Below are positions 45,028 through 54,533 of a stretch of 64,000 bases of DNA, one piece after another; the stretch's first letter is position 1; each line of letters begins with the position of its first letter. The stretch is taken from contig NZ_CP018811.1 of assembly GCF_001922345.1 (NCBI RefSeq), positions 1,798,001 through 1,862,000 of the forward strand. The letters are read 5' to 3'. The notes under the pieces are model-generated. The model was not told the origin of the DNA. It saw nothing but the letters and a program-made list of their open reading frames with translations, and ran no database searches. The position numbers were made by a program, and so were the translations under genes. This DNA is from Paraburkholderia sp. SOS3. Its GTDB lineage: Bacteria > Pseudomonadota > Gammaproteobacteria > Burkholderiales > Burkholderiaceae.

Positions 45028-46935
45028 ATGGTCTCGATACGTCTGCCAGATGGTTCAGTTCGACAGTACGATCACCCCGTGACGGTCGCCGAGGTCGCGG
45101 CCTCGATCGGTCCTGGTCTTGCGAAGGCCGCGCTCGGTGGCAAGCTCGACGGCGAACTCGTCGATACGTCCGCGCTGATCGACCATGATGCGTCGCTCGC
45201 CATCGTCACGGAGAAAGACGCGGATGGCCTCGACATCATCCGTCATTCGACGGCGCATTTGCTTGCGTACGCGGTCAAGGATCTGTTCCCCGACGCGCAA
45301 GTGACGATCGGGCCGGTCATCGACAACGGGTTCTACTACGACTTTTCGTATAGCCGTCCATTTACGCCTGAAGATCTTCAGAAGATCGAGCAGCGTATGC
45401 AGGAACTCGCGAGGAAAGACGAGCCCGTGTCGCGGCGTGTCGTGTCGCGCGATGAGGCAGTCGAGTACTTCAAGAGCATTGGCGAGAAGTACAAGGCCGA
45501 GATCATCGAATCGATTCCCGCAAGCGAAGAGATCAAGTTGTATTCGCATGGCGGCTTCACGGATCTGTGCCGCGGCCCGCACGTGCCGTCCACGGGCAAG
45601 CTCAAGGTCTTCAAGCTCATGAAGCTCGCAGGCGCGTACTGGCGCGGCGATGCGAAGAACGAGCAATTACAGCGTATTTACGGCACGGCCTGGACGAAGA
45701 AGGAAGACCAGGACGCGTATCTGCACATGCTCGAAGAAGCGGAAAAGCGCGACCATCGCAAGCTCGGCAAGCAACTCGATCTGTTCCACATGCAGGACGA
45801 GTCGCCGGGCATGGTGTTCTGGCATCCGCGCGGCTGGACGCTGTGGCAGCAGGTCGAGCAATACATGCGCCGCCGTGTGAACGACGCCGGTTACCTCGAG
45901 ATCAAGACGCCGATGATCATGGACCGGTCGCTGTGGGAAGCATCGGGCCACTGGCAGAACTACCGCGAAAACATGTTCACGACGGAATCGGAGAAACGCG
46001 ACTACGCGATCAAGCCGATGAACTGTCCTGGTCATGTGCAGGTGTTCAATCACGGCCTGCGTTCGTACCGCGATCTGCCGCTGCGTTTCGCGGAATTCGG
46101 TTCGTGCCATCGAAATGAGGCATCGGGCGCGCTGCACGGGTTGATGCGTGTGCGCGGCTTCGTGCAGGACGATGCCCATATTTTTTGCACGGAAGACCAG
46201 TTCATCAGCGAATCGATCGCGTTCAACACGCTCGCGATGAGCGTCTACAAGGATTTCGGCTTCGATCAGGTCGACATCAAGCTGTCGCTGCGCCCGGACG
46301 CGCGCGCCGGTACGGACGAAACGTGGGACCGCGCGGAAGAGGGCTTGCGCGAGGCGCTGCGCGCGTGCGATGTGCAATGGGAAGAGTTGCCCGGCGAAGG
46401 CGCGTTTTACGGTCCGAAGGTCGAGTACCACATCAAGGATGCGCTCGGCCGGTCGTGGCAGTGCGGCACGCTGCAGCTCGATATGGTGTTGCCGGAGCGG
46501 CTTGGCGCCGAATTCGTCGCCGAAGACAACAGCCGCCGGCGGCCCATCATGCTGCATCGTGCAATCGTCGGATCAATGGAGCGTTTTCTCGGAATTCTGA
46601 TCGAGCACCATGCCGGTGCGATGCCCGCATGGCTCGCACCTTTGCAAGTCGTGGTGATGAATATCGCTGAAAGTCAGGCTGAATATGCGAAAAATCTTGC
46701 CCATTCGTTGCAAAAACAAGGGGTTAGAGTCGAGGCCGATTTGCGCAACGAGAAAATAAGCTATAAAATACGCGAGCACACGCTGCAAAAGGTCCCGTAT
46801 CTGCTGGTCGTCGGCGACAAAGAGCGTGATGCGCAAACGGTAGCCGTGCGTGCCCGTGGCGGTGTCGATCTGGGTGTGATGCCAGTCGATGCCTTCAGCG
46901 AGCGTCTGCGTCAGGAAGTGCAGACGTTCCAATAA
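45028..46935 (+). CDS. thrS: Threonyl-tRNA synthetase
   Basis: Charges tRNA-Thr and edits mischarged Ser-tRNA. The 635-residue protein has an N-terminal TGS domain (1-61) and the editing domain with the H-x3-H motif [10 protein letters not shown] (H73 and H77, the same numbers as in Escherichia coli) and CRGPHV. The class II catalytic core includes motif 2 [19 protein letters not shown] and motif 3 [18 protein letters not shown], followed by the anticodon-binding domain. GGAG precedes ATG 45028. It heads the thrS-infC-rpmI-rplT block, with infC starting 49 bases after its stop. Confidence 0.97.
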   Translation: MVSIRLPDGSVRQYDHPVTVAEVAASIGPGLAKAALGGKLDGELVDTSALIDHDASLAIVTEKDADGLDIIRHSTAHLLAYAVKDLFPDAQVTIGPVIDNGFYYDFSYSRPFTPEDLQKIEQRMQELARKDEPVSRRVVSRDEAVEYFKSIGEKYKAEIIESIPASEEIKLYSHGGFTDLCRGPHVPSTGKLKVFKLMKLAGAYWRGDAKNEQLQRIYGTAWTKKEDQDAYLHMLEEAEKRDHRKLGKQLDLFHMQDESPGMVFWHPRGWTLWQQVEQYMRRRVNDAGYLEIKTPMIMDRSLWEASGHWQNYRENMFTTESEKRDYAIKPMNCPGHVQVFNHGLRSYRDLPLRFAEFGSCHRNEASGALHGLMRVRGFVQDDAHIFCTEDQFISESIAFNTLAMSVYKDFGFDQVDIKLSLRPDARAGTDETWDRAEEGLREALRACDVQWEELPGEGAFYGPKVEYHIKDALGRSWQCGTLQLDMVLPERLGAEFVAEDNSRRRPIMLHRAIVGSMERFLGILIEHHAGAMPAWLAPLQVVVMNIAESQAEYAKNLAHSLQKQGVRVEADLRNEKISYKIREHTLQKVPYLLVVGDKERDAQTVAVRARGGVDLGVMPVDAFSERLRQEVQTFQ

Positions 46936-46984
46936 CCACCTGGCAGCGCGGCTCGTTTTTTTCAATTTTTAGAGGAAACGTAAC

Positions 46985-47509
46985 ATCGCTACTGATAAGT
47001 CGTCGCATCGCATCAACGGTGAAATCTCTGCACCCGAGGTGCGCCTGGTCGGAGTCAATAACGAACCGCTTGGCATCGTCAAACTTGCTGACGCGTTCCG
47101 TATGTCGGAGCAGCAGGACGTAGATCTGGTCGAAATCGCGCCGCAAGCCGTTCCGCCGGTTTGCCGGCTGATGGACTACGGCAAGTTCAAGTACCAGGAA
47201 GCGAAGAAGCAACACGAAGCCAAGCTGAAGCAGAAGGTTATCCAGGTCAAGGAAGTCAAATTCCGCCCGGGTACCGATGATGGCGATTACAACGTCAAGC
47301 TCCGCAATCTCGTTCGCTTCCTCGAAGACGGCGACAAGACGAAAATCACGTTGCGTTTCCGTGGCCGCGAAATGGCTCACCAGGAAATCGGTATGCGCAT
47401 GCTTGAGCGCCTGCGCACCGACCTCGACGAAGTCGGTCAGGTCGAGCAGATGCCGAAGATGGAAGGGCGCCAGATGATCATGGTGCTGGCCCCGAAGAAA
47501 AAGAAGTAA
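46985..47509 (+). CDS. infC: Translation initiation factor IF-3, AUC start codon
   Basis: IF3 keeps the ribosomal subunits apart and checks start codons and initiator tRNA. The 174-residue protein shows the signatures [15 protein letters not shown] at the N-terminus, [15 protein letters not shown], and IKFRPGTD-like and [11 protein letters not shown] segments in the C-terminal domain. The conserved N-terminus lies upstream of the first GTG (47039), and the frame is closed by TAG at 46970-46972. The only possible initiator in front of the conserved part is ATC 46985, eight bases after AGAGGA. Rare start codons on infC are the known basis of IF3 autorepression. Confidence 0.93.
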   Translation: MATDKSSHRINGEISAPEVRLVGVNNEPLGIVKLADAFRMSEQQDVDLVEIAPQAVPPVCRLMDYGKFKYQEAKKQHEAKLKQKVIQVKEVKFRPGTDDGDYNVKLRNLVRFLEDGDKTKITLRFRGREMAHQEIGMRMLERLRTDLDEVGQVEQMPKMEGRQMIMVLAPKKKK

Positions 47510-47837
47510 GCTCACGCGTCGTTTGATGCGTGGCGGGACCGGCGGGTGAGGCGTGCTCATGTCGCTCCCGCAGTCAGGCCGCGGTTGAGTCGGCGGCTAA
47601 TCGCAGCGGTTGGAATCGAACGGCGCTTCGTCGTGGTTGGAGCGCGGCGAGGCGCGGCAAAGTTTCGGAACGGCGCCCGCACTGTGCAGTGACGCGGGCG
47701 TTTTGTCTGAAAAGCAGTGGCCGCACCGTCATGGCGGCGGCTGTCTGCATACCAAGTGGACTGGGTTTCGAAGGGCGGGTGAAGGGCCGTCAAGGCCAAC
47801 CGCACACCCATATCCATCAAATAATGGAGTTGTTCGC
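47510..47837 (+). promoter_or_regulatory. infC-rpmI gap: candidate L20/L35 leader and terminator-like hairpin
   Basis: A 328-base gap inside an otherwise tight ribosomal operon, with no supported gene. CGCCCGC (47674-47680) pairs with GCGGGCG (47694-47700) around an inner ACTG/CAGT stem and is followed by TTTT, like an intrinsic terminator or attenuator. The remaining 130 bases lead to rpmI, with TGGAG before the start. In other bacteria L20 represses the rpmI-rplT mRNA through such leaders; here that is inferred. Confidence 0.5.
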
Positions 47838-48035
47838 ATGCCTAAGATGAAGACGAAGAAGAGCGCTGCAAAGCGCTTCAAGGTGCGTCCGGGCGGGACC
47901 GTCAAGCGCGGTCAAGCTTTCAAACGCCACATCCTGACCAAGAAGACCACGAAGAACAAGCGTCATTTGCGCGGTTCCGCGGCTGTCCATGAGACCAACA
48001 TGGACTCCGTGCGCGCAATGCTGCCGTTCGCGTAA
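47838..48035 (+). CDS. rpmI: 50S ribosomal protein L35
   Basis: 65 residues, very basic. It opens with [25 protein letters not shown] and holds [18 protein letters not shown] in the middle, the complete L35 pattern and length. It is followed 29 bases later by rplT in the conserved order. Confidence 0.97.
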   Translation: MPKMKTKKSAAKRFKVRPGGTVKRGQAFKRHILTKKTTKNKRHLRGSAAVHETNMDSVRAMLPFA

Positions 48036-48064
48036 CCCTTAACCGATACTCATAGGAGCGAAAC

Positions 48065-48424
48065 ATGCCTCGAGTCAAACGTGGGGTTACCGCACGGGCC
48101 CGTCACAAGAAAGTCATCAAGCTGGCCAAGGGTTACCGCGGCCGTCGCAACAACGTCTACCGCATCGCCAAGCAGGCGGTAATGCGTGCAGGTCAGTACG
48201 CGTACCGCGATCGCCGCAACAAGAAGCGTGTGTTCCGCGCGTTGTGGATCACGCGTATCAACGCGGCGGTGCGCCAGCATGACATGACGTACAGCGTGTT
48301 CATCAACGGCCTGAAGAAGGCATCGATCGAGCTCGACCGCAAGGTGCTGGCCGACATGGCTGTGTTCGACAAGGCTGCTTTTGCCGCGATCGTTCAGCAG
48401 GTGAAAGCCGCCGTTGCAGCCTGA
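48065..48424 (+). CDS. rplT: 50S ribosomal protein L20
   Basis: 119 residues, normal length. It opens [40 protein letters not shown] and includes [22 protein letters not shown], the L20 signature. L20 starts large-subunit assembly and in many bacteria represses its own operon by binding the mRNA leader. AGGAGCGAAAC precedes the ATG. A terminator follows before pheS. Confidence 0.98.
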   Translation: MPRVKRGVTARARHKKVIKLAKGYRGRRNNVYRIAKQAVMRAGQYAYRDRRNKKRVFRALWITRINAAVRQHDMTYSVFINGLKKASIELDRKVLADMAVFDKAAFAAIVQQVKAAVAA

Positions 48425-48553
48425 TCGTGCCTGTGCACCGTTCGGTGCACCACCGGCGTCGGAAGCAGGCGCCGGGTAAAGGAAGGTTCGTCGCAGGTCG
48501 TTGCAGCGACCGGTTGGCCTGATGTGGGCCTCCGGTCATGCTGCAACAAAAAC

Positions 48554-48579
48554 GGGGCTCCTCACCGAGCCCCTTTTTT
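48554..48579 (+). terminator. Terminator or attenuator between rplT and pheS
   Basis: GGGGCTC (48554-48560), loop CTCACC, GAGCCCC (48567-48573), T to 48579. It lies 55 bases before the pheS start. I see no Phe-rich leader peptide, so simple termination of the ribosomal operon is as likely as attenuation. A second hairpin, GTGCACCG/CGGTGCAC, is at 48433-48450. Confidence 0.88.
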
Positions 48580-48633
48580 GTTGGTCGAGCCGAATTGCTT
48601 CATTTGAACACTGACGTTGAAAAGATGGGATCA

Positions 48634-49647
48634 ATGGACCTGGATCAAATCGTTGCCGATGCGCAAAGCGCTTTCGAACGCGCCACCGACGTCACCACGC
48701 TCGAAAACGAAAAAGCGCGTTTTCTCGGCAAATCGGGCGCGCTCACCGAACTGCTCAAGGGGCTGGGCAAGCTCGAGCCCGAAGCGCGCAAAACGGAAGG
48801 CGCGCGCATCAACGTCGCGAAACAGCAGGTCGAAGCGGCGCTCACTGCACGCCGTCAGGCGCTTGCCGATGCGCTTCTGAACCAGCGTCTCGCGGCCGAG
48901 GCGATCGACGTGACGCTGCCGGGCCGCGGTCTTGCCGCGGGCAGCCTGCACCCCGTGATGCAGACATGGGAGCGCGTCGAGCAGATTTTCGGCTCCATCG
49001 GCTTCGACGTCGCCGACGGCCCGGAGATCGAAACCGACTGGTTCAACTTCACCGCATTGAACAGCCCCGAGAACCATCCGGCGCGTTCGATGCAAGACAC
49101 GTTTTACGTCGACGGCAAAGATGCCGACGGCCGTCCGCTGTTGTTGCGCACGCATACGAGCCCGATGCAGGTTCGCTACGCGCGCACGCATACGCCGCCG
49201 ATCAAGGTGATCGTGCCGGGCCGCACCTATCGCGTCGACAGCGATGCGACGCATTCGCCGATGTTCAACCAGGTCGAAGGCCTGTGGATCGAAGAGAACA
49301 TCAGCTTTGCGGATCTGAAGGGCGTGTATAGCGATTTCCTCAAGAAATTCTTCGAGCGCGACGATATTCAGGTGCGCTTTCGCCCGTCGTACTTCCCGTT
49401 CACCGAGCCGTCTGCCGAAATCGACATGATGTTCGAGAACGGCAAGAACGCGGGTCGCTGGCTTGAGATCTCAGGCTCGGGCCAGGTTCACCCGACGGTC
49501 GTGCGCAACATGGGCCTCGATCCGGAGCGCTACATCGGCTTTGCTTTCGGCAGCGGCCTCGAGCGTCTGACGATGCTGCGCTACGGTGTGCAGGATCTGC
49601 GTCTCTTCTTCGAAGGCGATCTGCGCTTTTTGCGACAGTTCGCATGA
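48634..49647 (+). CDS. pheS: Phenylalanyl-tRNA synthetase alpha subunit
   Basis: Catalytic subunit of the alpha2-beta2 enzyme. The 337 residues comprise an N-terminal coiled coil ([14 protein letters not shown]..., about 1-85) that contacts tRNA and a class II core with [34 protein letters not shown], the motif-2 region [24 protein letters not shown], and motif 3 [21 protein letters not shown] 48634 gives the usual length; ATG 48625 would add three residues. pheT follows 152 bases later. Confidence 0.97.
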   Translation: MDLDQIVADAQSAFERATDVTTLENEKARFLGKSGALTELLKGLGKLEPEARKTEGARINVAKQQVEAALTARRQALADALLNQRLAAEAIDVTLPGRGLAAGSLHPVMQTWERVEQIFGSIGFDVADGPEIETDWFNFTALNSPENHPARSMQDTFYVDGKDADGRPLLLRTHTSPMQVRYARTHTPPIKVIVPGRTYRVDSDATHSPMFNQVEGLWIEENISFADLKGVYSDFLKKFFERDDIQVRFRPSYFPFTEPSAEIDMMFENGKNAGRWLEISGSGQVHPTVVRNMGLDPERYIGFAFGSGLERLTMLRYGVQDLRLFFEGDLRFLRQFA

Positions 49648-49799
49648 TGTTGCCGTGCGGCCCGCTGCGGCCGGCGCACGCCGGCGCAGCGAGCCGCACG
49701 CCGTGTCGTTGTCGCGGCGCGAGCGCATGAGATGCATCGTCGGAGCATCCGCCCGCGCTCGCCGGACGTTGACTCAACCCGTATAGAACGTACAGAACC

Positions 49800-52241
49800 A
49801 TGCAATTTCCGGAATCCTGGCTCAGAACCTTCGTCGATCCGCAACTGACGACCGAGCAGCTGTCTCATGCGCTGACGATGGCCGGCCTCGAAGTCGAAGA
49901 TCTGCGCCCGGTGGCACCGCCGACGTCGAAGATCGTGGTCGGCCGCGTGCTCGAGGTGGTCAAGCACCCGGATGCGGACAAGCTCAACGTCTGCCAGGTC
50001 GATGCGGGCACGGGCGCGACGCTCAACATCGTGTGCGGCGCGCCGAATGTCGCGCCGGGCATCAAGGTGCCGGTCGCGCTGGTCGGCGCGCAACTTCCGC
50101 CGGCCGAAGAGGGCGGCGCGCCGTTCGCGATCAAGCTGTCCAGGCTGCGCGGCGTCGAGAGCCAGGGCATGCTGTGTTCCGCACGCGAGCTGAAGCTTTC
50201 GGAAGATCACAGCGGCCTCTTGATCCTGCCCGAAGACACGCCGATCGGTGAGGACATCCGCCGCGCACTGAAGCTCGACGATACGATTTTCGAAGTCAAA
50301 CTGACGCCGAATAAGGCGGACTGTCTGTCGGTATTCGGCATCGCGCGCGAAACGGCTGCGATTACCGGCGCGCCGCTCAAACCGGTCGAGATCAAGCCGG
50401 CGCCCGTCGCGCTGAACGAAACGCTGCCGGTGAAAATTTCCGCGCCCGATCTGTGCGGCCGTTTTTCCGGTCGCGTGATCCGCGGCGTGAATGCGCGCGC
50501 GAAGTCGCCGCAATGGATGGTCGAACGCCTCGAGCGTTCGGGCCAGCGCAGCATTTCGGCGCTCGTCGATATTTCGAACTACGTGATGCTCGAACTCGGC
50601 CGTCCGTCGCACGTGTTCGATCTCGACAAGATCCACGGGTCGATGGACGTGCGCTGGGGCAAACGCGGCGAATCGTTGAAGCTGCTCAATGGCAATACGG
50701 TCGAAGTCGACGAGACGGTCGGCGTGATTGCCGACGATCGCCATATCGAAAGTCTCGCGGGCATCATGGGCGGCGACAGTACGTCGGTTACGCTCGATAC
50801 GACGAACATCTATCTCGAAGCGGCGTTCTGGTGGCCCGATAGCATCCGCGGCCGCTCGCGCCGCTACAACTTTTCGACCGATGCCGGGCATCGTTTCGAG
50901 CGCGGCGTCGATTACTCGACGACGGTCGAGCACATCGAACGGATCACGCAGCTGATTCTCGACATCTGCGGCGGGCAAGCGGGACCGATCGACGATCAGA
51001 CCGTCAATGTGCCGAAGCGCGCGCCCGTGAAAATGCGCGTCGCGCGTGCTCAACGGATTATCGGCGTCGCGATCGGCGCCGACGAGATCGCGGACATCTT
51101 CATGCGCCTCGGCCTCGACTACCAGCGCGACGGCGAGACGTTCTCGGTCATGCCGCCGCCGTATCGCTTCGATATCGAAATCGAGGAAGATCTGATCGAG
51201 GAAGTCGCGCGCATCTACGGCTTCGAAAAGATTCCCGCGCGCCCGCCCGTTGCGAAGAGCGAAATGCGCGCAACCAACGAAACGCGCCGTTCGATTCATG
51301 CGCTGCGTCACGCGCTTGCCGCGCGCGATTACGCGGAGACGGTCAACTTCAGTTTCGTCGACGCCGAATGGGAACACGATTTCGCGGGCAACCGCAATCC
51401 GGTGCGGCTCGTCAATCCGATCGCGAGCCAGCTTTCGGTGATGCGTACCACGCTCTTCGGCAGCCTCATCAACGTGCTGCGCCACAACCTGAATCGCCGC
51501 GCGGATCGCATCCGCGTGTTCGAAGCCGGTCGCGTATTTCTGCACGACCCGAAGATCGCCGCGGGCGAGATGACGGTGGAAGGCTTCGCGCAGCCGAAGA
51601 TGCTCGGCGCGCTCGCGTACGGGCCGGTGCTCGAAGAGCAGTGGGGCGCCGCGACACGCGCAGTCGACTTCTTCGATGTGAAGGGCGACGTCGAAGCGCT
51701 GTTGAGTCCCGCGCTTGCGTCGGCCGCGCGGTTCGTGAAGGCGGAGCACCCGGCGCTGCATCCGGGCCGCAGCGCGCGCATCGAGCTCGATGGACGCGCG
51801 GTCGGCTGGATCGGCGAATTGCATCCGCGCTGGATGCAGAAGTACGACTTGCCGCATGCGCCGATTCTGTTCGAGATCGAAGCGGAAGCGTTGATGCGAC
51901 GCGAATTGCCGAACCCGACCGAAGTGTCGAAATTCCCGCCCGTGCGACGCGATATCGCGGTTGTCGTCGACCAGAAAATCGAGGTTCAGGCGCTGCTCGA
52001 CGAACTGCAAAAGGCCCTGTCCGAGGACGCCTGCAAGACCGTTCAGAGGGTTGCGCTTTTTGATGAATTTCGTCCAAAATCAAGTACTTCCGGTGGGCTG
52101 GCAGCCCATGAGAAAAGCCTTGCGTTCCGTGTGACCTTGCAAGATACTGGGGGAACCCTTCAGGACGAAACGGTCGATCTGGCCATTCAGACCCTGGTGG
52201 ATCGTCTGGCTCGAGCATATGGCGCACGGTTGCGCGGATAA
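49800..52241 (+). CDS. pheT: Phenylalanyl-tRNA synthetase beta subunit
   Basis: Editing and tRNA-binding subunit, 813 residues, full length. Domains in order: an EMAP-like tRNA-binding domain ([27 protein letters not shown], about 40-150), B3/4 editing domain with [23 protein letters not shown]5 domain, a catalytic-like core, and the C-terminal ferredoxin-fold anticodon-binding domain ([23 protein letters not shown]). No strong Shine-Dalgarno precedes ATG 49800. Next gene in the cluster is ihfA. Confidence 0.97.
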   Translation: MQFPESWLRTFVDPQLTTEQLSHALTMAGLEVEDLRPVAPPTSKIVVGRVLEVVKHPDADKLNVCQVDAGTGATLNIVCGAPNVAPGIKVPVALVGAQLPPAEEGGAPFAIKLSRLRGVESQGMLCSARELKLSEDHSGLLILPEDTPIGEDIRRALKLDDTIFEVKLTPNKADCLSVFGIARETAAITGAPLKPVEIKPAPVALNETLPVKISAPDLCGRFSGRVIRGVNARAKSPQWMVERLERSGQRSISALVDISNYVMLELGRPSHVFDLDKIHGSMDVRWGKRGESLKLLNGNTVEVDETVGVIADDRHIESLAGIMGGDSTSVTLDTTNIYLEAAFWWPDSIRGRSRRYNFSTDAGHRFERGVDYSTTVEHIERITQLILDICGGQAGPIDDQTVNVPKRAPVKMRVARAQRIIGVAIGADEIADIFMRLGLDYQRDGETFSVMPPPYRFDIEIEEDLIEEVARIYGFEKIPARPPVAKSEMRATNETRRSIHALRHALAARDYAETVNFSFVDAEWEHDFAGNRNPVRLVNPIASQLSVMRTTLFGSLINVLRHNLNRRADRIRVFEAGRVFLHDPKIAAGEMTVEGFAQPKMLGALAYGPVLEEQWGAATRAVDFFDVKGDVEALLSPALASAARFVKAEHPALHPGRSARIELDGRAVGWIGELHPRWMQKYDLPHAPILFEIEAEALMRRELPNPTEVSKFPPVRRDIAVVVDQKIEVQALLDELQKALSEDACKTVQRVALFDEFRPKSSTSGGLAAHEKSLAFRVTLQDTGGTLQDETVDLAIQTLVDRLARAYGARLRG

Positions 52242-52373
52242 CCTGCGGGACGCGGGTTATTGCGGGGGTTCCCGATTCAGTCGCGATTCGGTCCCGCTTT
52301 TTCCTGCTTTTTCCCGCTTGGTTTTCGCCTGTTTCCGCACTCTCCGTTTCAGCTTGCGCGCCATTTGACAGAT

Positions 52374-52784
52374 ATGAATGAAATGAACTCGAGTGATTTC
52401 GAAGCCCTTCTTACGGCGCAGCGTAGCGCCATGATTCGCGATATTCCGACATCATCTGCCGGCGCGTCGGCTGAAACACCGACGCTGACGAAGGCCGAAC
52501 TTGCCGAGTTGCTGTTCGACAATGTCGGGCTCAACAAGCGCGAAGCGAAGGACATGGTCGAAGCGTTCTTCGAAGTGATTCGCGACGCGCTCGAAGGCGG
52601 CGACAGTGTGAAGCTGTCGGGCTTCGGCAATTTTCAGTTGCGTGACAAGCCGCAGCGTCCCGGGCGCAATCCGAAGACCGGCGAGGCAATTCCGATTGCC
52701 GCGCGCCGCGTCGTCACGTTTCATGCAAGCCAGAAGCTGAAGGCGATCGTTGAAAACGGCGCCGAGGCAAGCCTCACGCGCTGA
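52374..52784 (+). CDS. ihfA: Integration host factor alpha subunit with N-terminal extension
   Basis: IHF bends DNA sharply in recombination, replication and promoter control. The 136-residue protein carries the full HU/IHF fold from [33 protein letters not shown] to [58 protein letters not shown] is the DNA-inserting arm. An N-terminal extension of about 36 residues (Ser/Thr/Ala-rich) is absent from the 99-residue Escherichia coli protein. Its place after pheT is conserved in proteobacteria. A downstream start, such as ATG 52431, would remove part of the extension. Confidence 0.95.
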   Translation: MNEMNSSDFEALLTAQRSAMIRDIPTSSAGASAETPTLTKAELAELLFDNVGLNKREAKDMVEAFFEVIRDALEGGDSVKLSGFGNFQLRDKPQRPGRNPKTGEAIPIAARRVVTFHASQKLKAIVENGAEASLTR

Positions 52785-52853
52785 TCGATAGCTGATCGAT
52801 AATAATCGAGACGCGCGCGTTCCTGCGCAACCCACCACGACGGCTAACTGACG

Positions 52854-53252
52854 ATGACAGCGACGATCGAAAAAGTCGTCTTGCCTCCGATTCCCGCCAA
52901 GCGCTATTTCACGATTGGCGAAGTGAGCGAACTCTGCGGCGTGAAGCCGCATGTGTTGCGCTACTGGGAGCAGGAGTTCACGCAGTTGCGGCCGGTCAAG
53001 CGGCGCGGCAATCGTCGGTACTACCAGCATCATGAAGTACTGCTGATTCGTCGGATTCGCGAGTTGCTCTACGAGCAGGGCTTCACGATCAACGGCGCGC
53101 GCAATCGTCTGGATTCGCATGGCGGCGCGCAGCGCGAAGCGGATGAGCGCGAAGAGGCTGAAGCACCCGTCGTTACGCAGTCGATGGCGACTGTCGACGT
53201 CGATCAGTTGCGCAAGGAGTTGCTGCACGTGATCGATCTGCTCGGGCATTGA
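52854..53252 (+). CDS. MerR family regulator
   Basis: A 132-residue MerR-type protein. The winged helix is complete: KRYFTIGEVSELCGVKPHVLRYWEQEFTQLRPVKRRGNRRYYQHHEVLLIRRIRELL (about 16-72). It is followed by a short helix and a C-terminal coiled region (VDVDQLRKELLHVIDLL). There is no cysteine-based metal site. This small MerR after ihfA is conserved in betaproteobacteria, but its target is unknown. A bidirectional terminator follows, then tRNA-Pro on the opposite strand. Confidence 0.92.
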   Translation: MTATIEKVVLPPIPAKRYFTIGEVSELCGVKPHVLRYWEQEFTQLRPVKRRGNRRYYQHHEVLLIRRIRELLYEQGFTINGARNRLDSHGGAQREADEREEAEAPVVTQSMATVDVDQLRKELLHVIDLLGH

Positions 53253-53328
53253 ATTGCATCCCGATGGTGTCGCAATGCCATCTCGGTGTTGCTTCGATGT
53301 TGCTTTGATATGGATAGGCAAACAAAAA

Positions 53329-53363
53329 CCCGCGACAGCTTTTTGGCTGACGCGGGTTTTTTT
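53329..53363. terminator. Bidirectional terminator between the MerR gene and tRNA-Pro
   Basis: CCCGCG-A-CAGC (53329-53339) pairs with GCTG-A-CGCGGG (53346-53356). T7 follows on the plus strand and A5 precedes, so it can end both the translation operon and the opposing tRNA-Pro transcript. Confidence 0.9.
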
Positions 53364-53366
53364 GTC

Positions 53367-53443
<77 letters not shown>

Positions 53444-53453
53444 AAAGCTGGCA

Positions 53454-53459
53454 AGTATA
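53454..53459 (-). promoter_or_regulatory. Candidate -10 of tRNA-Pro
   Basis: TATACT on the minus strand, about ten bases before the tRNA start. The -35 region is weak. Position and AT content support it. Confidence 0.5.
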
Positions 53460-53709
53460 ACAGACACGAGCCGCGGTGAGCATCACTTGCGTGCGTCAAA
53501 TTGATTCTTTGAACGTGAGTGCCGCATGCCGGTCGCGATCTTGAGCAATGCTGTCAAGCTCGGCCAAGTTCAGACTCTCGTGCGAAAGCATCGGTGAATC
53601 GCGACTGCCGCCTCATCGATCATCGACCATCGAACACCTCGTTTCGACGGCCCCTCGACCTTGGCGTAAACACCGAGCCCGAGCGCTTTTCGCACCATCT
53701 TTTCGACGC

Positions 53710-53728
53710 CTGATATATCATATATCAG
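53710..53728. promoter_or_regulatory. Perfect AT-rich palindrome before the esterase gene
   Basis: CTGATATAT, one base, ATATATCAG: nine perfect pairs, 23 bases upstream of the start at 53752. It stands in a 308-base region (53444-53751) that holds no other gene. Its sequence is far more AT-rich than its surroundings. The symmetry is that of a dimeric repressor site (GntR- or MarR-like in style). Confidence 0.7.
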
Positions 53729-53751
53729 CTCTGTCCCTGTTCAGGTTCCCC

Positions 53752-54444
53752 ATGCTCGATCCGTCGTTGCTAGGCCGTCTGTCGTTCACGCACGCCGAGC
53801 CGTCCAAAGGCCCGCTGCCACCGGGGCGTCACCGCCTTGGCCTTGCCGAAGATCGCGACGCCGTACTCTTCGTGCCCGACGGTCTGAGCGAAAGCAGCGC
53901 CCCCGTCCCGCTCTTTATCATGTTCCACGGCGCGGGCGGCTTCCCGGAGAAAGTGCTGCCCTTCATCGAGCCACATGCGCAGCAACACCGCTTTCTCGTG
54001 CTCGCACCGCATTCGACCTATCCGACCTGGGACATCGTAATCGGCGGCAATGGCCCCGACCTCGAACGGCTGCATCAGGCGCTGACCGAAGTCACTTCGC
54101 GCTATCGCGTCGACCGTCGCCATCTGGCCTTCGCGGGATTTTCCGATGGCGCAAGCTACGCACTGTCGATCGGTATCACGAACGGCGATATCGCGAGCCA
54201 CGTGATTGCGTTTTCGGGCGGCTTCTTCTCGATCTTCATCCAGGAAGGCGCACCGAAAGTGTTGATCGCGCACGGCCTCGAAGACGAGCAGTTGCCGATT
54301 GCCTCGAGCGGCCGTGCGAATGCGGCGAAGCTCAAGGCCGCGGGCTACGACGTGCAATACATCGAGTTCAACGGACTGCATGCGATTCAGCCGCCGGTCG
54401 TCGAGCGCGCGGTAGCGTTCTTTCTGCAGCAGCGCACGGCATGA
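53752..54444 (+). CDS. Alpha/beta hydrolase, phospholipase/carboxylesterase-like
   Basis: A 230-residue cytoplasmic esterase. PLFIMFHGAGGFPEKVLPFIEPHAQ is the HG region, RHLAFAGFSDGASYALSIG the nucleophile elbow (GFSDG), GLEDEQLPIASS the acid region, and the catalytic His lies in NGLHAIQPPVVE. The family includes thioesterases, carboxylesterases and poly(3-hydroxybutyrate) oligomer hydrolases; the substrate is not known. ATG 53752 is the natural start; the frame further upstream is interrupted in character by the palindrome region. Expression is probably under a repressor at 53710-53728. Confidence 0.88.
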   Translation: MLDPSLLGRLSFTHAEPSKGPLPPGRHRLGLAEDRDAVLFVPDGLSESSAPVPLFIMFHGAGGFPEKVLPFIEPHAQQHRFLVLAPHSTYPTWDIVIGGNGPDLERLHQALTEVTSRYRVDRRHLAFAGFSDGASYALSIGITNGDIASHVIAFSGGFFSIFIQEGAPKVLIAHGLEDEQLPIASSGRANAAKLKAAGYDVQYIEFNGLHAIQPPVVERAVAFFLQQRTA

Positions 54445-54533
54445 CAAATAGCGATCGCGAGCGTGCACCACGGCGCACAAGCGCTCATATGCGCTCATAA
54501 GCGCGCACGAACTCGCGGTCGGGAGACACACGA

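Noticed and set aside
44675..45082. Protein gene between tRNA-Val and thrS
   Set aside because: The frame starts inside the tRNA and runs into thrS; no domain, no ribosome binding site, and a terminator crosses it.
49581..52010. An 809-codon open frame on the minus strand
   Set aside because: It lies entirely across pheS end and pheT on the other strand; its translation is Arg/His/Asp-rich with no domain, a common shadow of GC-rich genes.
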